DNA of 64,000 nucleotides, taken from NCBI GenBank assembly GCA_016845585.1, contig JAERSO010000026.1:62001-126000 (forward strand), in the 5' to 3' direction. Source of the stretch: Acidimicrobiaceae bacterium. Lineage in GTDB: Bacteria > Actinomycetota > Acidimicrobiia > Acidimicrobiales > Aldehydirespiratoraceae. Shown piece by piece: positions 37,276 to 48,753 of the stretch (position 1 is its first letter; each line of letters opens with the position of its first letter). Position numbers and translations under genes: made by a program. The notes beneath the pieces are model-generated. The model was not told the origin of the DNA. It saw only the letters and a program-made list of their open reading frames with translations, and made no database searches.

Positions 37276-37964
37276 TGTGGATTCTCGGAATCGAATCGGC
37301 CACCGCCCAGGTGGGCTGCGCCATCGGCGGCCACGAAGGTGTCATGGCCTCGGCCCACTCGGCCCGACCTCGGCGCCACGCCGAGTCGCTCGCCCCCCAG
37401 ATCGAGTTCATCACCGAACAGGCCGGGATCGAGCTCTCCGACATCGGTGTGGTGGCGGTCGATGTCGGGCCCGGTCTCTACACCGGTCTCCGGGTCGGTA
37501 TCACCACCGGCATGGCCCTGGCCCACACCCTGCACGTGCCGATGATCGGTGTGAGTTCACTCGACCTGGTGGCGTTCCCGATGGCGCACAGCGAGCGCAC
37601 GATCATCGCCGCCATCGACGCTCGACGGGGCGAGCTCTTCCACGCCGCCTACCGCGCCGTGCCCGGCGGGGTGCAGCGCATGTCAGAGCCGGAGGTCTCG
37701 ACCCCGGACGATCTCCGGGCTGACATCGTCGCCGATCACGACGACGTACTTCTGGTCGGCGATGGCGCGCTTCATCATCGTCGGGCGTTCGACGACGTCT
37801 CCGGTGTGGAGATCGCCGATGCGGCGGCGGCCTTCCCGTCGGCGGAATCCCTCGTGATGCTCGCCCACGCCAAGGCATTGCGAGAAGAGTTCGTGCGCCC
37901 CGATCAGATCGAGCCGCGGTACATGCGCCGGCCCGATGCCGTGGCGAAATGGGAGGACGCATGA
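37275..37964 (+). CDS. tsaB: tRNA t6A synthesis subunit TsaB
   Basis: TsaB is a degenerate ASKHA protein that scaffolds TsaD and TsaE. The ATG at 37275 gives 229 residues starting MWILGIESATAQVGCAIGG; the open frame upstream lies inside tsaE and is rejected. ARPRRHAESLAPQIEFI and VDVGPGLYTGLRVGITTGMA are family signatures. The start shares a base with the tsaE stop, and the stop overlaps the rimI ATG. Confidence 0.94.
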   Translation: MWILGIESATAQVGCAIGGHEGVMASAHSARPRRHAESLAPQIEFITEQAGIELSDIGVVAVDVGPGLYTGLRVGITTGMALAHTLHVPMIGVSSLDLVAFPMAHSERTIIAAIDARRGELFHAAYRAVPGGVQRMSEPEVSTPDDLRADIVADHDDVLLVGDGALHHRRAFDDVSGVEIADAAAAFPSAESLVMLAHAKALREEFVRPDQIEPRYMRRPDAVAKWEDA

Positions 37965-38479
37965 TGATCGCCACTGCTCCCGTGATCGAGCCCATGGCCG
38001 CCCGCCACATCGACATCGTCCGGGCGATCGATGCCCGCTGCTACAGCTCGCCCTGGGGATCGGCGACGTGGCGCAACGAGCTGTCGGAGAACACCCGCTG
38101 GCATGTGGTGGCCCGTCTTGGTGACGAGGTCATCGGTCATGCCGGTCTCCTCATCGCCCTCGACGAGGTCCACGTCACCACCGTCGCCGTCCACCCTGAT
38201 CACCAGGGTGCCGGTCACGCCACGCGGATGGTGCTCCATCTTCTCGATCACGCCCGCGCGATCGGCGGTGGATCGGCGACGCTCGAGGTGCGTGCCCAGG
38301 CGAGACGAACGCAGCGGCTGTATGCCAGATTCGGGTTCACGCCGGCCGGCGTTCGCCAGAGGTACTACACAAACCCGAGCGATGACGCGATCATCATGTG
38401 GTTGCACGAGTTGCAGAGTCCGGAGGTCGGCGAGCGGCTCGAGGCAGTTCGTCGCGATCTCGAAGGAGAGCCGTCATGA
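37961..38479 (+). CDS. rimI: Ribosomal protein S18-alanine N-acetyltransferase-like (RimI)
   Basis: GNAT-family acetyltransferase of 172 residues. The acetyl-CoA site reads VAVHPDHQGAGHATRMVLHL, and LEVRAQARRTQRLYARFGF is the C-terminal signature of RimI. GGGAGGA lies just before the ATG at 37961; a second ATG follows immediately. Its position between tsaB and tsaD is the classic actinobacterial arrangement and supports RimI over a generic GNAT. It overlaps both neighbours. Confidence 0.9.
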   Translation: MMIATAPVIEPMAARHIDIVRAIDARCYSSPWGSATWRNELSENTRWHVVARLGDEVIGHAGLLIALDEVHVTTVAVHPDHQGAGHATRMVLHLLDHARAIGGGSATLEVRAQARRTQRLYARFGFTPAGVRQRYYTNPSDDAIIMWLHELQSPEVGERLEAVRRDLEGEPS

Positions 38480-39480
38480 GCGCCGATCGCATCCTGGGAA
38501 TCGAGACATCGTGTGACGAGACGGCCGCTGCCGTCGTCTCGCGAGGCACCGATGTGATGTCGTCGGTCGTTTCCAGTCAGATCGAACTCCATGCCCGGTA
38601 CGGCGGCGTCGTTCCCGAGGTCGCCTCGCGTGCTCACGTCGAACTACTGATGCCGGTCGTGGCCCAGGCGGTGGTCGAGGCCGGCGTGGAAGACCGGGAG
38701 ATCGAGGCGGTCGCCGCCACCTACGGTCCCGGCCTGGTCGGTGCGCTCCTCGTGGGCGTGTCCGCTGCGAAGGCCATGTCGATGGTGTGGGGAGTGCCGT
38801 TCGTGGCGGTCAACCATCTCGAGGCCCACCTCTATGCCTCGTTCCTCGAAGAGCCCGATCTCGAGATGCCGCTGGTCATCCTGCTCGTGTCCGGCGGGCA
38901 CACGATGCTCATCGTCATGGAGGACCATCTCCGCTACCGCGTGCTGGGCGGCACCGTTGATGATGCGGCCGGCGAAGCGTTCGACAAGGTGGCCCGTCAC
39001 CTCGATCTGGGGTATCCCGGAGGTCCGGTGATCGACCGGCTCAGTGCCGACGGAGACCCTGACGCGATCCGTTTCCCCCGAGCGATGGCCAAGGAGGGCT
39101 GGGACTTCTCCTTCAGCGGGGTGAAGACCGCCGTGGTGAACCATGTGCGCAAGAACCCCGAGACCCCGATTCCCGACCTGGCCGCGTCCTTTCAGGAGGC
39201 GGTGGTCGACGTGCTGATCGACAAGGCTCGGCGTGCGGCCCGGGAGGTCGGTGCGAAGGGGCTGTGCCTCGGCGGTGGAGTGGCGGCGAACTCCCGATTG
39301 CGCGAAAAGCTGCTCGATGTCTGTGTCGAGGACGGTTTCCGGGCCTTCCTGCCGAGTCGGTCGATGTGCACCGACAACGCAGCCATGGTCGCTGCCGCAG
39401 CATGGTGGCGCCTGAAGGCCGACGGTCCGTCTCCGCTCAGCGTCGGTGCCGACCCGTCGTTGCGACTCCCGGTGTACTGA
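38476..39480 (+). CDS. tsaD: tRNA t6A37 threonylcarbamoyltransferase TsaD
   Basis: TsaD transfers threonylcarbamoyl to A37 of tRNA. The ATG at 38476 gives 334 residues starting [20 protein letters not shown]. The metal-binding histidines lie in [14 protein letters not shown], and [35 protein letters not shown] and [14 protein letters not shown] form the ASKHA nucleotide site. It ends the P1 peptidase-tsaE-tsaB-rimI-tsaD run, directly before the groES promoter. Confidence 0.96.
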   Translation: MSADRILGIETSCDETAAAVVSRGTDVMSSVVSSQIELHARYGGVVPEVASRAHVELLMPVVAQAVVEAGVEDREIEAVAATYGPGLVGALLVGVSAAKAMSMVWGVPFVAVNHLEAHLYASFLEEPDLEMPLVILLVSGGHTMLIVMEDHLRYRVLGGTVDDAAGEAFDKVARHLDLGYPGGPVIDRLSADGDPDAIRFPRAMAKEGWDFSFSGVKTAVVNHVRKNPETPIPDLAASFQEAVVDVLIDKARRAAREVGAKGLCLGGGVAANSRLREKLLDVCVEDGFRAFLPSRSMCTDNAAMVAAAAWWRLKADGPSPLSVGADPSLRLPVY

Positions 39481-39515
39481 CGCCGGGCCACGGAGCCGAT
39501 TCGGTGCCCGCAGGG

Positions 39516-39544
39516 TTGTCGCTGACACACCCTGGTTCTATCGT
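39516..39544 (+). promoter_or_regulatory. groES promoter
   Basis: TTGTCG (39516-39521) and TATCGT (39539-39544) are separated by 17 nt. The expected start point near 39551 falls inside the CIRCE operator, so repressor binding would block initiation directly. Confidence 0.65.
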
Positions 39545-39570
39545 TAGCACTCGTCCTGTTCGAGTGCTAA
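39544..39570 (+). promoter_or_regulatory. CIRCE operator (HrcA binding site)
   Basis: TTAGCACTC (39544-39552), a 9-nt spacer and GAGTGCTAA (39562-39570) form a perfect CIRCE inverted repeat, the binding site of the heat-shock repressor HrcA. hrcA itself is not in the window. It lies 68 bp before groES and overlaps the promoter. Confidence 0.95.
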
Positions 39571-39638
39571 CACACGCGAGCAGGCTTCCTGCACTGTCAC
39601 GAAGACAGTGTGTCTACGAAACGATCTCGGAGGATCGA

Positions 39639-39929
39639 ATGAGCTTGCAGCCCCTCGAGGACCGCATCGTGGTCCGCTCCAACGAAGCGGAATCCACCAC
39701 GGCCAGCGGTCTGGTCATTCCCGACACCGCCCAGGAAAAGCCCCAGCAGGGCGAGGTCATCGCAGTTGGTCCCGGCCGTCGTTCGGACCAGACCGGCGAA
39801 ATCATCCCCGTCGACGTTTCCGTCGGCGACACCGTCGTCTACAGCAAGTACGGCGGCACCGAGATCTCCGTCGAAGGCGAGGATCTTCTCATCCTCAACG
39901 CTCGCGACGTACTCGCCAAGCTCGGCTGA
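39639..39929 (+). CDS. groES: Co-chaperonin GroES
   Basis: GroES caps the GroEL folding chamber. The ATG at 39639, preceded by CGGAGGATC, gives 96 residues starting [20 protein letters not shown]; the long open frame upstream overlaps tsaD and the operator and is rejected. The mobile loop ([20 protein letters not shown]), GEVIAVGPG and YSKYGGTEI are standard. groEL follows after 12 bp. Confidence 0.97.
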   Translation: MSLQPLEDRIVVRSNEAESTTASGLVIPDTAQEKPQQGEVIAVGPGRRSDQTGEIIPVDVSVGDTVVYSKYGGTEISVEGEDLLILNARDVLAKLG

Positions 39930-39938
39930 GGTAGCTGA

Positions 39939-41597
<1,659 letters not shown>

Positions 41598-41671
41598 CCC
41601 GCCACGTTGGGACGCTGGGGACTGCGTCCTCGCCGCGAGAGCGCTGACCCCTGTCCCATCTCTGCACTGAC

Positions 41672-41710
41672 AAGGCCCGGGCTTCGGCCCGGGTCTTCGT
41701 CGTTTTCTGA
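41672..41710 (+). terminator. Rho-independent terminator after groEL
   Basis: An 11-bp stem, 41672-41682 with 41687-41697 (one G-T pair), closes a very stable TTCG tetraloop and is followed by CGTCGTTTT. It ends the groESL transcript immediately before the leaderless-type -10 box TACGGT (41717-41722) of the next gene. Confidence 0.85.
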
Positions 41711-41728
41711 CCGCAGTACGGTGGCGAG

Positions 41729-42154
41729 GTGCAGGGACGCTCGATCCACACCATGGTGCCCATTGCATCCGCGATTGCGGCTGTTTCGCTGCTTCTGCCC
41801 TGGAGCCGATCCGGCGGCAATGATCGAAGCAGCATCGAGGTTCTTCGAACGGCCGGTGTGCTCGACCTGGTCTCCGGTACCACCCGATGGCTCCTGAGCG
41901 GTGCCTGGTATGTCGTTGTGACTCTGGCTGCCGGTTCGATCATCGCTTGGGGCTGGCGACGCCAACGCGCCGCAGCCTGGCTCGGCCTGCCGATCGGACT
42001 GGCGATGGTGATCGCAGCAATTACCGTGGCGCGATCGCCGCTGCCGTTGCGTTGGGGAGCGATCGTCGGGTGCGTGGCGGGCCTGACGGCAACGGTTGGA
42101 TCCGGCGTGGTACTCATTCAGGACGGTTTGCGGGCGGAAGGACGAACTCGGTGA
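41729..42154 (+). CDS. Small polytopic membrane protein, unknown
   Basis: A 141-residue protein that I do not recognise. Hydrophobic segments lie at MVPIASAIAAVSLLLPW, WYVVVTLAAGSIIAWGW, WLGLPIGLAMVIAAITVA and WGAIVGCVAGLTATVGSGVV, so four transmembrane helices are likely. The GTG at 41729 lies 6 nt after TACGGT, suggesting a leaderless start. Its TGA overlaps the GTG of the next gene (GTGA). That gene is a membrane-anchored protein split by a stop codon, so the two probably form an operon. Confidence 0.65.
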   Translation: MQGRSIHTMVPIASAIAAVSLLLPWSRSGGNDRSSIEVLRTAGVLDLVSGTTRWLLSGAWYVVVTLAAGSIIAWGWRRQRAAAWLGLPIGLAMVIAAITVARSPLPLRWGAIVGCVAGLTATVGSGVVLIQDGLRAEGRTR

Positions 42155-44175
42155 CGGACAACGACGACGCGCAATGGGCTCCTCCCGGCGAGCCAGTGCC
42201 TTCGTCGCGTCGATCGCGCCCGTCGGCGTCGAATCCGCTGGCGGCGCCTCACCCCTTCAGCCCCGAAGCAGCCGATCGAGCGGCGGCGGAGAATGCAGCC
42301 GAGGAGCTCGTTGCACGAGTCGCCCCTTCGGCGGCAGAGCCGGCCATGGCCGTCGGCGACGCGCCGGTGACCGAAACCCTCGCAGTCGGTCCAGTTCCCT
42401 CTGACACCCTCGATCGGCCCGGACGGGTCCGGCGGGGCCTCGCGGCGCTCGCGGCAGTCGTGTTGGTGAGCGGCGGTGGGTATGCCGCGTTCACCGCCGC
42501 GACATCCTCAGGCGGTGCCGAGACTCCGGAGGAGGCCCTCCAACTCGTACTCGAGGCGATCTCGCAGGAGGACTACCTCTCGGCCGCGGAATAGGTCGTT
42601 CCATCAGAGCGGAGCACCTTGATCGACGCAGGTCTCGAGGTGGCCGACGAGCTCGTTCGGCTCGAGGTGCTGGCCGATGATCTCGATCTCGGTGCGGTAC
42701 GGGGTCTGGATGTCGAGTTCACCGACGTCGAGATCCGCCGCGAAACGCCGCGACCCGGACTGGCGCATCTCTACGTGGAGCAAGGCGTCGTCGCGACGTC
42801 GGTCGACGTCGCCGACCTTCCCCTCGGGCCGCTGGTCCTCGACCGTGCCCCGGAGGACTTCCTGACGCACCTGGACCGTGAGGTGACCCCGCTTCGGCCT
42901 GCGTCGAATCCGATCGTCGCCGTTCAGGTCGACGGCCGGTGGTATCTGAGCCACTGGTACTCGATTGCCGAGAATGCTCGGCTCGTCGCGGATCTCCCGC
43001 TGCCCGACTCCGGCCGGCGACCGGCGTCCATCGGCGCCGAGACCCCTGCAGAAGCGGTCAGTGGCCTGTTCGACGAACTCCTCCGTCTCGACGTGCAGCG
43101 CATGATCGGCATGCTCGACCCCGTGGAAGCTGCGGCGCTCTATGACTACGCGCCGCTGTTCCTGGACGATGTCACGGCGAACGCCAACGACCTGCTCGAT
43201 TCGCTCGGCGACGACGGCTGGGTCTGGGCGATCGAGGAACTGTCCCTCAGCTCAGTGGCCGACGGCGACCGGGCTCGAGTGACGATCGAGCGTGTCGAGT
43301 TCGGCGCCGCCAACGATGCCGGCCACACTCTCGATGTCGAGTTCAGTCCCGACCACGTGCGATTCGCGCTGAACAGCGCCGACTTCTGGGGCGAGCCGTA
43401 CTCGGTCGAGTGGGAGTCCGCCGGCGAGTGTTTCACCATGACCTATGAGGACTCAGTCGACGGCGGCACCGAAGAGGTCTGCGGGGAGGACCTGGTGGGA
43501 CCGCTCCCGGCCGGCCTGACCGGCACGTTCGCCGATTCGACGTCGACGACATCGGTGACCCTGAGCCTGCACAGAGTCGACGGTCGCTGGTTCATCTCGC
43601 CGACGGACACGGTTGCGGATCTCGTCATCGACGCGCTTCGCGAGCTGGAGCCGGACGGCGTTGCCGACCTCGTGGACTCGTTCTCCGAACTGGTGGCGTC
43701 CCCCGGCAGTTCCTGGGGTCGGACACTCGGCCGCGACGCCGGCAGTGTGTTCCTCGACTCCGGTGACGACGCGGCGAGTCCCGAGTTCCTCGATGCCGAG
43801 AATCTGGACCTCCTGGTCGACACCAACGGTCTTCAATTCGCCACCGACGACGACTTCGGGATCGAGGCGGGGTGGTGGCTCCCCGAACTCGATGTCGCGG
43901 TAGGGCGTGGTGTGTACGGCACGTTCACCACCGGGAGCGGCGATGCCTCGGTCGTGGTCTACGAAATGGCCCCCCTGCAAACCACGCTGGGCGACGCGTT
44001 CGGCGATCTGGCCCCGCCGGTCGATCTCGGTCTTCAGGAGGAGGTTGTCTTCACCCCCGGTCCGATCGACAAGGGGGTGCTGGTGGCCGTGAGTGGCTCC
44101 CGGCTCACCTTCGTGGGCAGCTGGGGTGCCGACCTCGCCGACATGGAGTCGCTGCTGCTCGCTCAGCTCGGGTGA
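42151..44175 (+). pseudogene. Membrane-anchored repeat protein interrupted by in-frame TAG
   Basis: A single reading frame runs from the GTG at 42151 to 44175 except for one TAG at 42592-42594. Before it: a Pro/Ala-rich cytoplasmic segment, a TM anchor (GLAALAAVVLVSGGGYAAF) and TPEEALQLVLEAISQEDYLS. After it, in the same frame, VVPSERSTLIDAGLEVADEL continues, and a second copy of the unit appears as TPAEAVSGLFDELLRLDVQR followed by MIGMLDPVEAAALYDY. The stop therefore falls inside the first repeat unit. The extracytoplasmic part is about 525 residues, acidic, with no domain I can name. Explanations are a nonsense mutation, a sequencing error or readthrough; a distal product could start at a downstream TTG (42619). 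Confidence 0.75.
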
Positions 44176-45311
44176 CGTTCCAGGGCGATGCCGCCCCAGA
44201 GCAACAGGGCGGCGGCGACGATGGCTGCGGTGAACGAGATCATCCAACCGGTGGCGAAACCCTGGTTGTCGGCGACGATGCCGAAGACTCCGGGCCCGAT
44301 CATGGCACCCACGAACATGCCCGCCTGGAGCACGCCGGCCGCGCCGCCGGCGGCATCCGCGTGTCGTTCGACGACCCCCAGGTGAACGACGCCCGCCCAC
44401 GACCACGCCGCGCCGTAGGCAATCAGCGCGCCGAGGACCATGAGCGGTTTGGATCCGAATGAGAGCAGCGGGTAGCCGATCGCTCCGAACAGCAGGATGC
44501 CCGACGCGAACCGGAACCGGTCGATGTCGGTGCCGTCCATGAGCCGACCCCATCCGATCCTGGTCGTCACGAGCAGCACGCTGCCGCCGAGCTGAACGAT
44601 TCCCGCCCGACCGGGCTCGAATCCGCTGTCTTCGAGCGAACGGACCAGGAACGCACCGATCGGGGCGACGGCGATACCGCTCGCGGCGGCACCGATCGCG
44701 ACGATGAGGAGCGGACGGCTCGGTCGGTGGTGCAGCGGTGCGACCGTCGAGCGGACCGGGGCCACGATGCGTGGCACGAGCGCGAAGCCGACCATCGCCG
44801 CACCCAACGCGTAGAGGTAGGCCCAGCGCCATCCGGCGGTGATCGCGATCACCGGGAGTGCGAGACCGGCGAGGCCGGTCGAGACCGGGATCGCGGACTG
44901 CTTGATCCCCATCGCGATGCCACGTCGTTGCGCGGGCACACCGAGGCTGATGAACGAACTGTTGCCTGGTTGGCTGATGGCATTGCCGACGGCGGCGATG
45001 AGCAGCCCCGCCACGATGATGCCGTAGCGATTCGCAGCCATGATGACCACGGCACCGGCGAAGCTGGAGATCGCCGCGGCACGAAGCGCCCGGGTGGGTC
45101 CGACACGGTCGGTGAACGACCCGCCCCAGGAAGTGAGGAGTGCCGAGAGGGCGAAGAAGGCCGCGACGGCCATCCCCTGAGCGGTGTCGCCGAAGTGCAG
45201 TTCGTCCTGGATCTCGGGCGCCAATGCACCGAAGAGGTGCACCGGGGCGATCGCCGCAACCATGGTCGCAAGGGACGCGATGGTGACGCGGCGAGTCGAG
45301 GGGGAAGGCAC
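44163..45311 (-). CDS. MFS transporter
   Basis: Major facilitator superfamily permease of 382 residues with about twelve hydrophobic segments, shorter than many MFS proteins but complete at both ends. The motif between TM2 and TM3 reads GGSFTDRVGPTRALR, matching the G-x-x-x-D-R-x-G-R-[KR] signature. GNAISQPGNSSFISLGVP and GIKQSAIPVSTGLAGLALP resemble the nitrate/nitrite or CynX-type drug branches. The substrate is unknown. The GTG start at 45311 is 32 bp from a divergent small gene, and its 3' end overlaps the convergent broken gene by 13 bp. Confidence 0.85.
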   Translation of the reverse strand: MPSPSTRRVTIASLATMVAAIAPVHLFGALAPEIQDELHFGDTAQGMAVAAFFALSALLTSWGGSFTDRVGPTRALRAAAISSFAGAVVIMAANRYGIIVAGLLIAAVGNAISQPGNSSFISLGVPAQRRGIAMGIKQSAIPVSTGLAGLALPVIAITAGWRWAYLYALGAAMVGFALVPRIVAPVRSTVAPLHHRPSRPLLIVAIGAAASGIAVAPIGAFLVRSLEDSGFEPGRAGIVQLGGSVLLVTTRIGWGRLMDGTDIDRFRFASGILLFGAIGYPLLSFGSKPLMVLGALIAYGAAWSWAGVVHLGVVERHADAAGGAAGVLQAGMFVGAMIGPGVFGIVADNQGFATGWMISFTAAIVAAALLLWGGIALERHPS

Positions 45312-45343
45312 TCGACAGTTTGCCGCCTCGGTAGCCTTGCTCC

Positions 45344-45505
45344 ATGGACCGACCTGCCCCTGACCCCGAAAAGCTCCTCTCGCAGTGGGAGGAGTGGGAA
45401 CGCGGTGAGACGCCCCCCGGCAAGGTGCTCGCCAACCTCAAGACCAGCGGCATGCCCGACCTGCTGCGTTCGCTCATCGACCCGGTCGGCGCCTCAGGCT
45501 CCTGA
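45344..45505 (+). CDS. Small conserved acidic protein (53 aa)
   Basis: A short frame reading MDRPAPDPEKLLSQWEEWER, then GETPPGKVLANLKTSGMPDL and an LLRSLI end. TAGCCT lies 6 nt before the ATG, so it fits the leaderless pattern seen elsewhere here. The composition (DPEKLL-x-x-W-x-x-W-E, then PPGKVLANLKT) is like a small protein I recall next to NUDIX genes in other actinobacteria, but I cannot name a function. It is followed after 50 bp by the NUDIX gene. The tryptophan/glutamate-rich helix suggests a protein-binding role; that is a guess. Confidence 0.6.
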   Translation: MDRPAPDPEKLLSQWEEWERGETPPGKVLANLKTSGMPDLLRSLIDPVGASGS

Positions 45506-45555
45506 ACAACCCAACCCCGCGTCGGGAGGACTGGCCTCCACCGGCTCCGCCGCTC

Positions 45556-46257
45556 GTGCCGATCCCGGCCGGCCGCGGTGGTCCTCAGCTGATCCCGCGG
45601 CCCTCGACTGCCCGCCTCGGGGGACAGGCCCCATGGGCCCATCTCGCCCATCACGATCGTCAGCTCTCTCTCGATCGCATCATCGACTCCCTGAATCGTC
45701 GCCGGCCGGCTCGTGTACTCGGCGCAGTCCCGAGCGAGCCGAAGGAGAGTGCCGTGGTGGCCGTGCTCTACGAGGACGCCGGTGAGCCTCACGTCGTGCT
45801 CACCCGCCGGTCCCCGAGAATGCGTTCTCACGCTCATGAGGTCGCGTTTCCCGGCGGTCGCCGCGATCCCGAGGATGGAAGCCTCTGGGACACCGCGATC
45901 CGTGAAGCCACCGAGGAGATCGCGCTGGACCCGGCCGCGGTCGAGCCGGTGGGCTCCCTCGACAGTTTTGTCACCGGTGGATCGATGTCGTTGGTACATC
46001 CGTACGTGGCGGTCGCTCGCGAACGTCCCCGGGTCCACGTTGCGTCTCCCGATGAGGTCGAGTCCGTGCGACACATCGCGTTGTCCGAGCTCCTGCTCGA
46101 CGAGGTCTGGCGCGAGGAGATCTGGCCCGACCGCTGGGGCGGCGGCGGGGATCGTGCCGTGACGTTCTTCGAAGTGACCGGTGACACGATCTGGGGTGCG
46201 ACGGGCTCGATGCTTCGACAACTCCTCGCCATCGCCACGGCCACGGAATCGCGGTAG
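45556..46257 (+). CDS. NUDIX hydrolase, CoA diphosphatase-like
   Basis: Protein of 233 residues with RSPRMRSHAHEVAFPGGRRD and the Nudix box GGRRDPEDGSLWDTAIREAT followed by EEIAL. The SHAGEV/SHAHEV-FPGGR signature before the box is characteristic of CoA diphosphatases (UPF0035 motif). The last glycine of the Nudix box is Ala here. The GTG at 45556 is used. The frame stays open back to a CTG at 45502 overlapping the previous stop, and the Pro-rich stretch there could be part of the protein. It probably hydrolyses CoA or a CoA derivative. Confidence 0.8.
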   Translation: MPIPAGRGGPQLIPRPSTARLGGQAPWAHLAHHDRQLSLDRIIDSLNRRRPARVLGAVPSEPKESAVVAVLYEDAGEPHVVLTRRSPRMRSHAHEVAFPGGRRDPEDGSLWDTAIREATEEIALDPAAVEPVGSLDSFVTGGSMSLVHPYVAVARERPRVHVASPDEVESVRHIALSELLLDEVWREEIWPDRWGGGGDRAVTFFEVTGDTIWGATGSMLRQLLAIATATESR

Positions 46258-46343
46258 GGCCGGATCCCCGCTGGATGATCCCCAGCCGCTAGGATCTTCG
46301 CTTTCCAACGTGGGATCTCGAGGTCCTGCGGGAGGGTCGAACC

Positions 46344-47210
46344 GTGACCGAGATCCAGATCGGCAGGGGCAAGAACGCCCGCCGCGCGTACAGCCTCGAC
46401 GATGTCACCATCGTCCCGAGTCGGCGCACACGCGATGCCGAAGAGGTGGACCTCTCGTGGAAGATCGACGCGTACCGGTTCGGTCTCCCTGTCGTGGCCA
46501 CCGGTGTCGATCGATCCCTCACCGTGGACGATGCCGCCACCATCAGCGGTCTCGGCGCCCTCGCCATGATCGACTTCGAAACCCTGTGGCAGGCAAGCCC
46601 CGATCGCGCCGCAGCAAAAGATGCCATCGCCGCTGCCAAGGGTGAGGACGGGCGAGTCGCGGTGAGCATGAGCCCGAAACGGGCCACCGAGCTCGCCGAC
46701 CACGCACTTGCCGCCGAGGCGGATCTGCTCGTGATTCGCGCCGGCATCGTCTCAGCGGAACACGTTTCGGCCACGTCCGAGCCGCTCAACCTGAAGACGT
46801 TCATCCGCGGTCTCGACGTCCCGGTGATCGTCGGTGGCTGTGCGAGCTACAACGCCGCGCTCCATCTGATGCGAACCGGTGCGGCCGGCGTCATCGTCGG
46901 TGTCTCCCGTCCGGAGTTGGGTATCGACATCCCCCTGGCCACCGCACTCGCGGACGCCCGTGCTGCCCGTGTCCGTCATCTCGACGAGACCAGCGTCTAC
47001 TGCCACCTGATCGCCGCCGGCGCGTTCACCGACGGTGTCGGCGTGGCGAAGGCCCTGGCCGTGGGCGCCGATGCCGTGCTGGTCGATGCCGAAGCGGTCA
47101 CTGCGTCGACGTCGGGCCAGAGCGTCGATCAAACGTTGCGGCGCAGCATGGCGGCGTGCGGATACACCGACGTGAAGGCGTTCCAGAAGGCGGAGGTCGT
47201 CGTCCGATGA
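46344..47210 (+). CDS. GuaB3-like IMPDH-family protein lacking the catalytic loop
   Basis: Resembles the actinobacterial GuaB3 proteins: [20 protein letters not shown] and [20 protein letters not shown] align with their N-terminus, and [20 protein letters not shown] with their centre. The length is 288 against about 375 residues. The IMPDH active-site loop (G-P-G-x-x-C-x-T-R) is replaced by [19 protein letters not shown] with no cysteine, and the usual DGGI phosphate-binding motif is [24 protein letters not shown] precedes the GTG at 46344. Its stop overlaps the guaA ATG, so it remains coupled to GMP synthesis. A catalytically inactive regulator is one inference. Confidence 0.8.
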   Translation: MTEIQIGRGKNARRAYSLDDVTIVPSRRTRDAEEVDLSWKIDAYRFGLPVVATGVDRSLTVDDAATISGLGALAMIDFETLWQASPDRAAAKDAIAAAKGEDGRVAVSMSPKRATELADHALAAEADLLVIRAGIVSAEHVSATSEPLNLKTFIRGLDVPVIVGGCASYNAALHLMRTGAAGVIVGVSRPELGIDIPLATALADARAARVRHLDETSVYCHLIAAGAFTDGVGVAKALAVGADAVLVDAEAVTASTSGQSVDQTLRRSMAACGYTDVKAFQKAEVVVR

Positions 47211-48751
47211 GCGAACCCGCCCGCGAAACCGTCCTCGTCGTCGACTTCGGCGCCCAATACGCCCAGCTGATCGCTCGTCGTGTCCGAGAGGCGCACGTCT
47301 ACAGCGAGATCGTCGGGCCGAGCATCACCCCAGCCGAGATCCGCGAGAAGGCGCCGATCGGCATCATCTTCAGCGGTGGACCCGCGTCGGTGAATGTCGA
47401 AGGTGCACCGATGATCGATCCGGGGGTCTATGACCTCGGCGTTCCGATTCTCGGCATCTGCTACGGCGCCCAGCTGATCGCCCGCCAGCGCGGCGGCGAG
47501 GTCGGCCGCCACGAGAGTGGCGAGTACGGCCGCACGGCGATGACACTCGCCGACGGCGGCGGTGCCTTGCTGCACGGCACGCCCGCGGATCAGCCGGTGT
47601 GGATGAGTCACTTCGACGCGATCGTCACGCCACCGGCCGGCACGACATGTACGGCCTCCACGCCCGATGCACCCGTGGCCGCATTCGAGGGTCCGGAGCA
47701 GCGCCTGTACGGCGTGCAGTTCCACCCCGAGGTGATGCACACCCCGCACGGTCAACACGTCATCGAACAATTCCTCCACGTCGGCTGCAAGGCCGATGCG
47801 GACTGGACGATGGCATCGATCATCGACACCGAGGTCGAGAAGATCCGGGCCCAGGTCGGTGACCGGCGGGCGATGTGTGCCCTCTCCGGCGGTGTCGACT
47901 CGGCCGTCGCCGCCGCGATGATGCACCGAGCGATCGGTGATCGACTCACGTGTGTCTTCGTCGACACCGGGCTCATGCGGCTCAACGAGGGCGACCAGGT
48001 CGTCGAGACCTTCGACCGCCACATGGGGCTCGAGCTCATTCACGTGCAGGCCGGCGACCGCTTCTTCACCGCCCTCGAGGGCATCACCGAACCCGAAGCC
48101 AAACGCAAGGCCATCGGAGAGCTCTTCATTCGGGTCTTCGAGGATGCCAAGGCGCAGGTGAAGAACGCAGACTTCCTCGTTCAGGGCACGCTGTACCCCG
48201 ACGTCATCGAGTCGGGCAGCGAACACGCCGCCACGATCAAGAGCCACCACAATGTCGGTGGTCTTCCCGAAGACATCGATTTCGAGATCATCGAGCCGTT
48301 GCGCAGCCTCTTCAAGGACGAGGTTCGCATGGTCGGCAGCCAGCTCGGTCTCCCCGACGAGATCGTGCAGCGCCAGCCGTTCCCCGGTCCGGGTCTCGGT
48401 GTGCGCATCATCGGCGAGGTCACTCCCGACAAGGTCGCCACGCTCCAGCACGCGGACGCGATCGTTCGCGAGGAGCTCCGCGTCGCCGGACTCGAGCGCC
48501 AGATCTGGCAGTCGTTCGCCGTGTTGCCCGACATCCGCAGCGTCGGAGTCATGGGCGATGAGCGAACCTACGGCTGGCCGATCATCATCCGCGCCGTCAC
48601 GAGCGAGGACGCGATGACCGCCGACTGGGCTCGAATCCCCTACGAAGTCCTCGAGACCATGAGTTCGCGGATCATCAACGAAGTCGCTGGTGTGAATCGG
48701 GTTGCCTACGACATCACGTCGAAGCCCCCCGGCACCATCGAGTGGGAGTAG
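47207..48751 (+). CDS. guaA: GMP synthase (glutamine-hydrolysing)
   Basis: GuaA converts XMP to GMP. The ATG at 47207 overlaps the upstream stop and gives 514 residues. The class I amidotransferase domain has its nucleophile in [13 protein letters not shown] and the His-Glu pair in [11 protein letters not shown]. The PP-loop ATPase reads [18 protein letters not shown], and the C-terminal dimerisation domain ends [18 protein letters not shown]. All catalytic motifs are intact. It is coupled to the GuaB3-like gene and followed by the DinB/MDMPI-like gene. Confidence 0.96.
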   Translation: MSEPARETVLVVDFGAQYAQLIARRVREAHVYSEIVGPSITPAEIREKAPIGIIFSGGPASVNVEGAPMIDPGVYDLGVPILGICYGAQLIARQRGGEVGRHESGEYGRTAMTLADGGGALLHGTPADQPVWMSHFDAIVTPPAGTTCTASTPDAPVAAFEGPEQRLYGVQFHPEVMHTPHGQHVIEQFLHVGCKADADWTMASIIDTEVEKIRAQVGDRRAMCALSGGVDSAVAAAMMHRAIGDRLTCVFVDTGLMRLNEGDQVVETFDRHMGLELIHVQAGDRFFTALEGITEPEAKRKAIGELFIRVFEDAKAQVKNADFLVQGTLYPDVIESGSEHAATIKSHHNVGGLPEDIDFEIIEPLRSLFKDEVRMVGSQLGLPDEIVQRQPFPGPGLGVRIIGEVTPDKVATLQHADAIVREELRVAGLERQIWQSFAVLPDIRSVGVMGDERTYGWPIIIRAVTSEDAMTADWARIPYEVLETMSSRIINEVAGVNRVAYDITSKPPGTIEWE

Positions 48752-48753
48752 TC

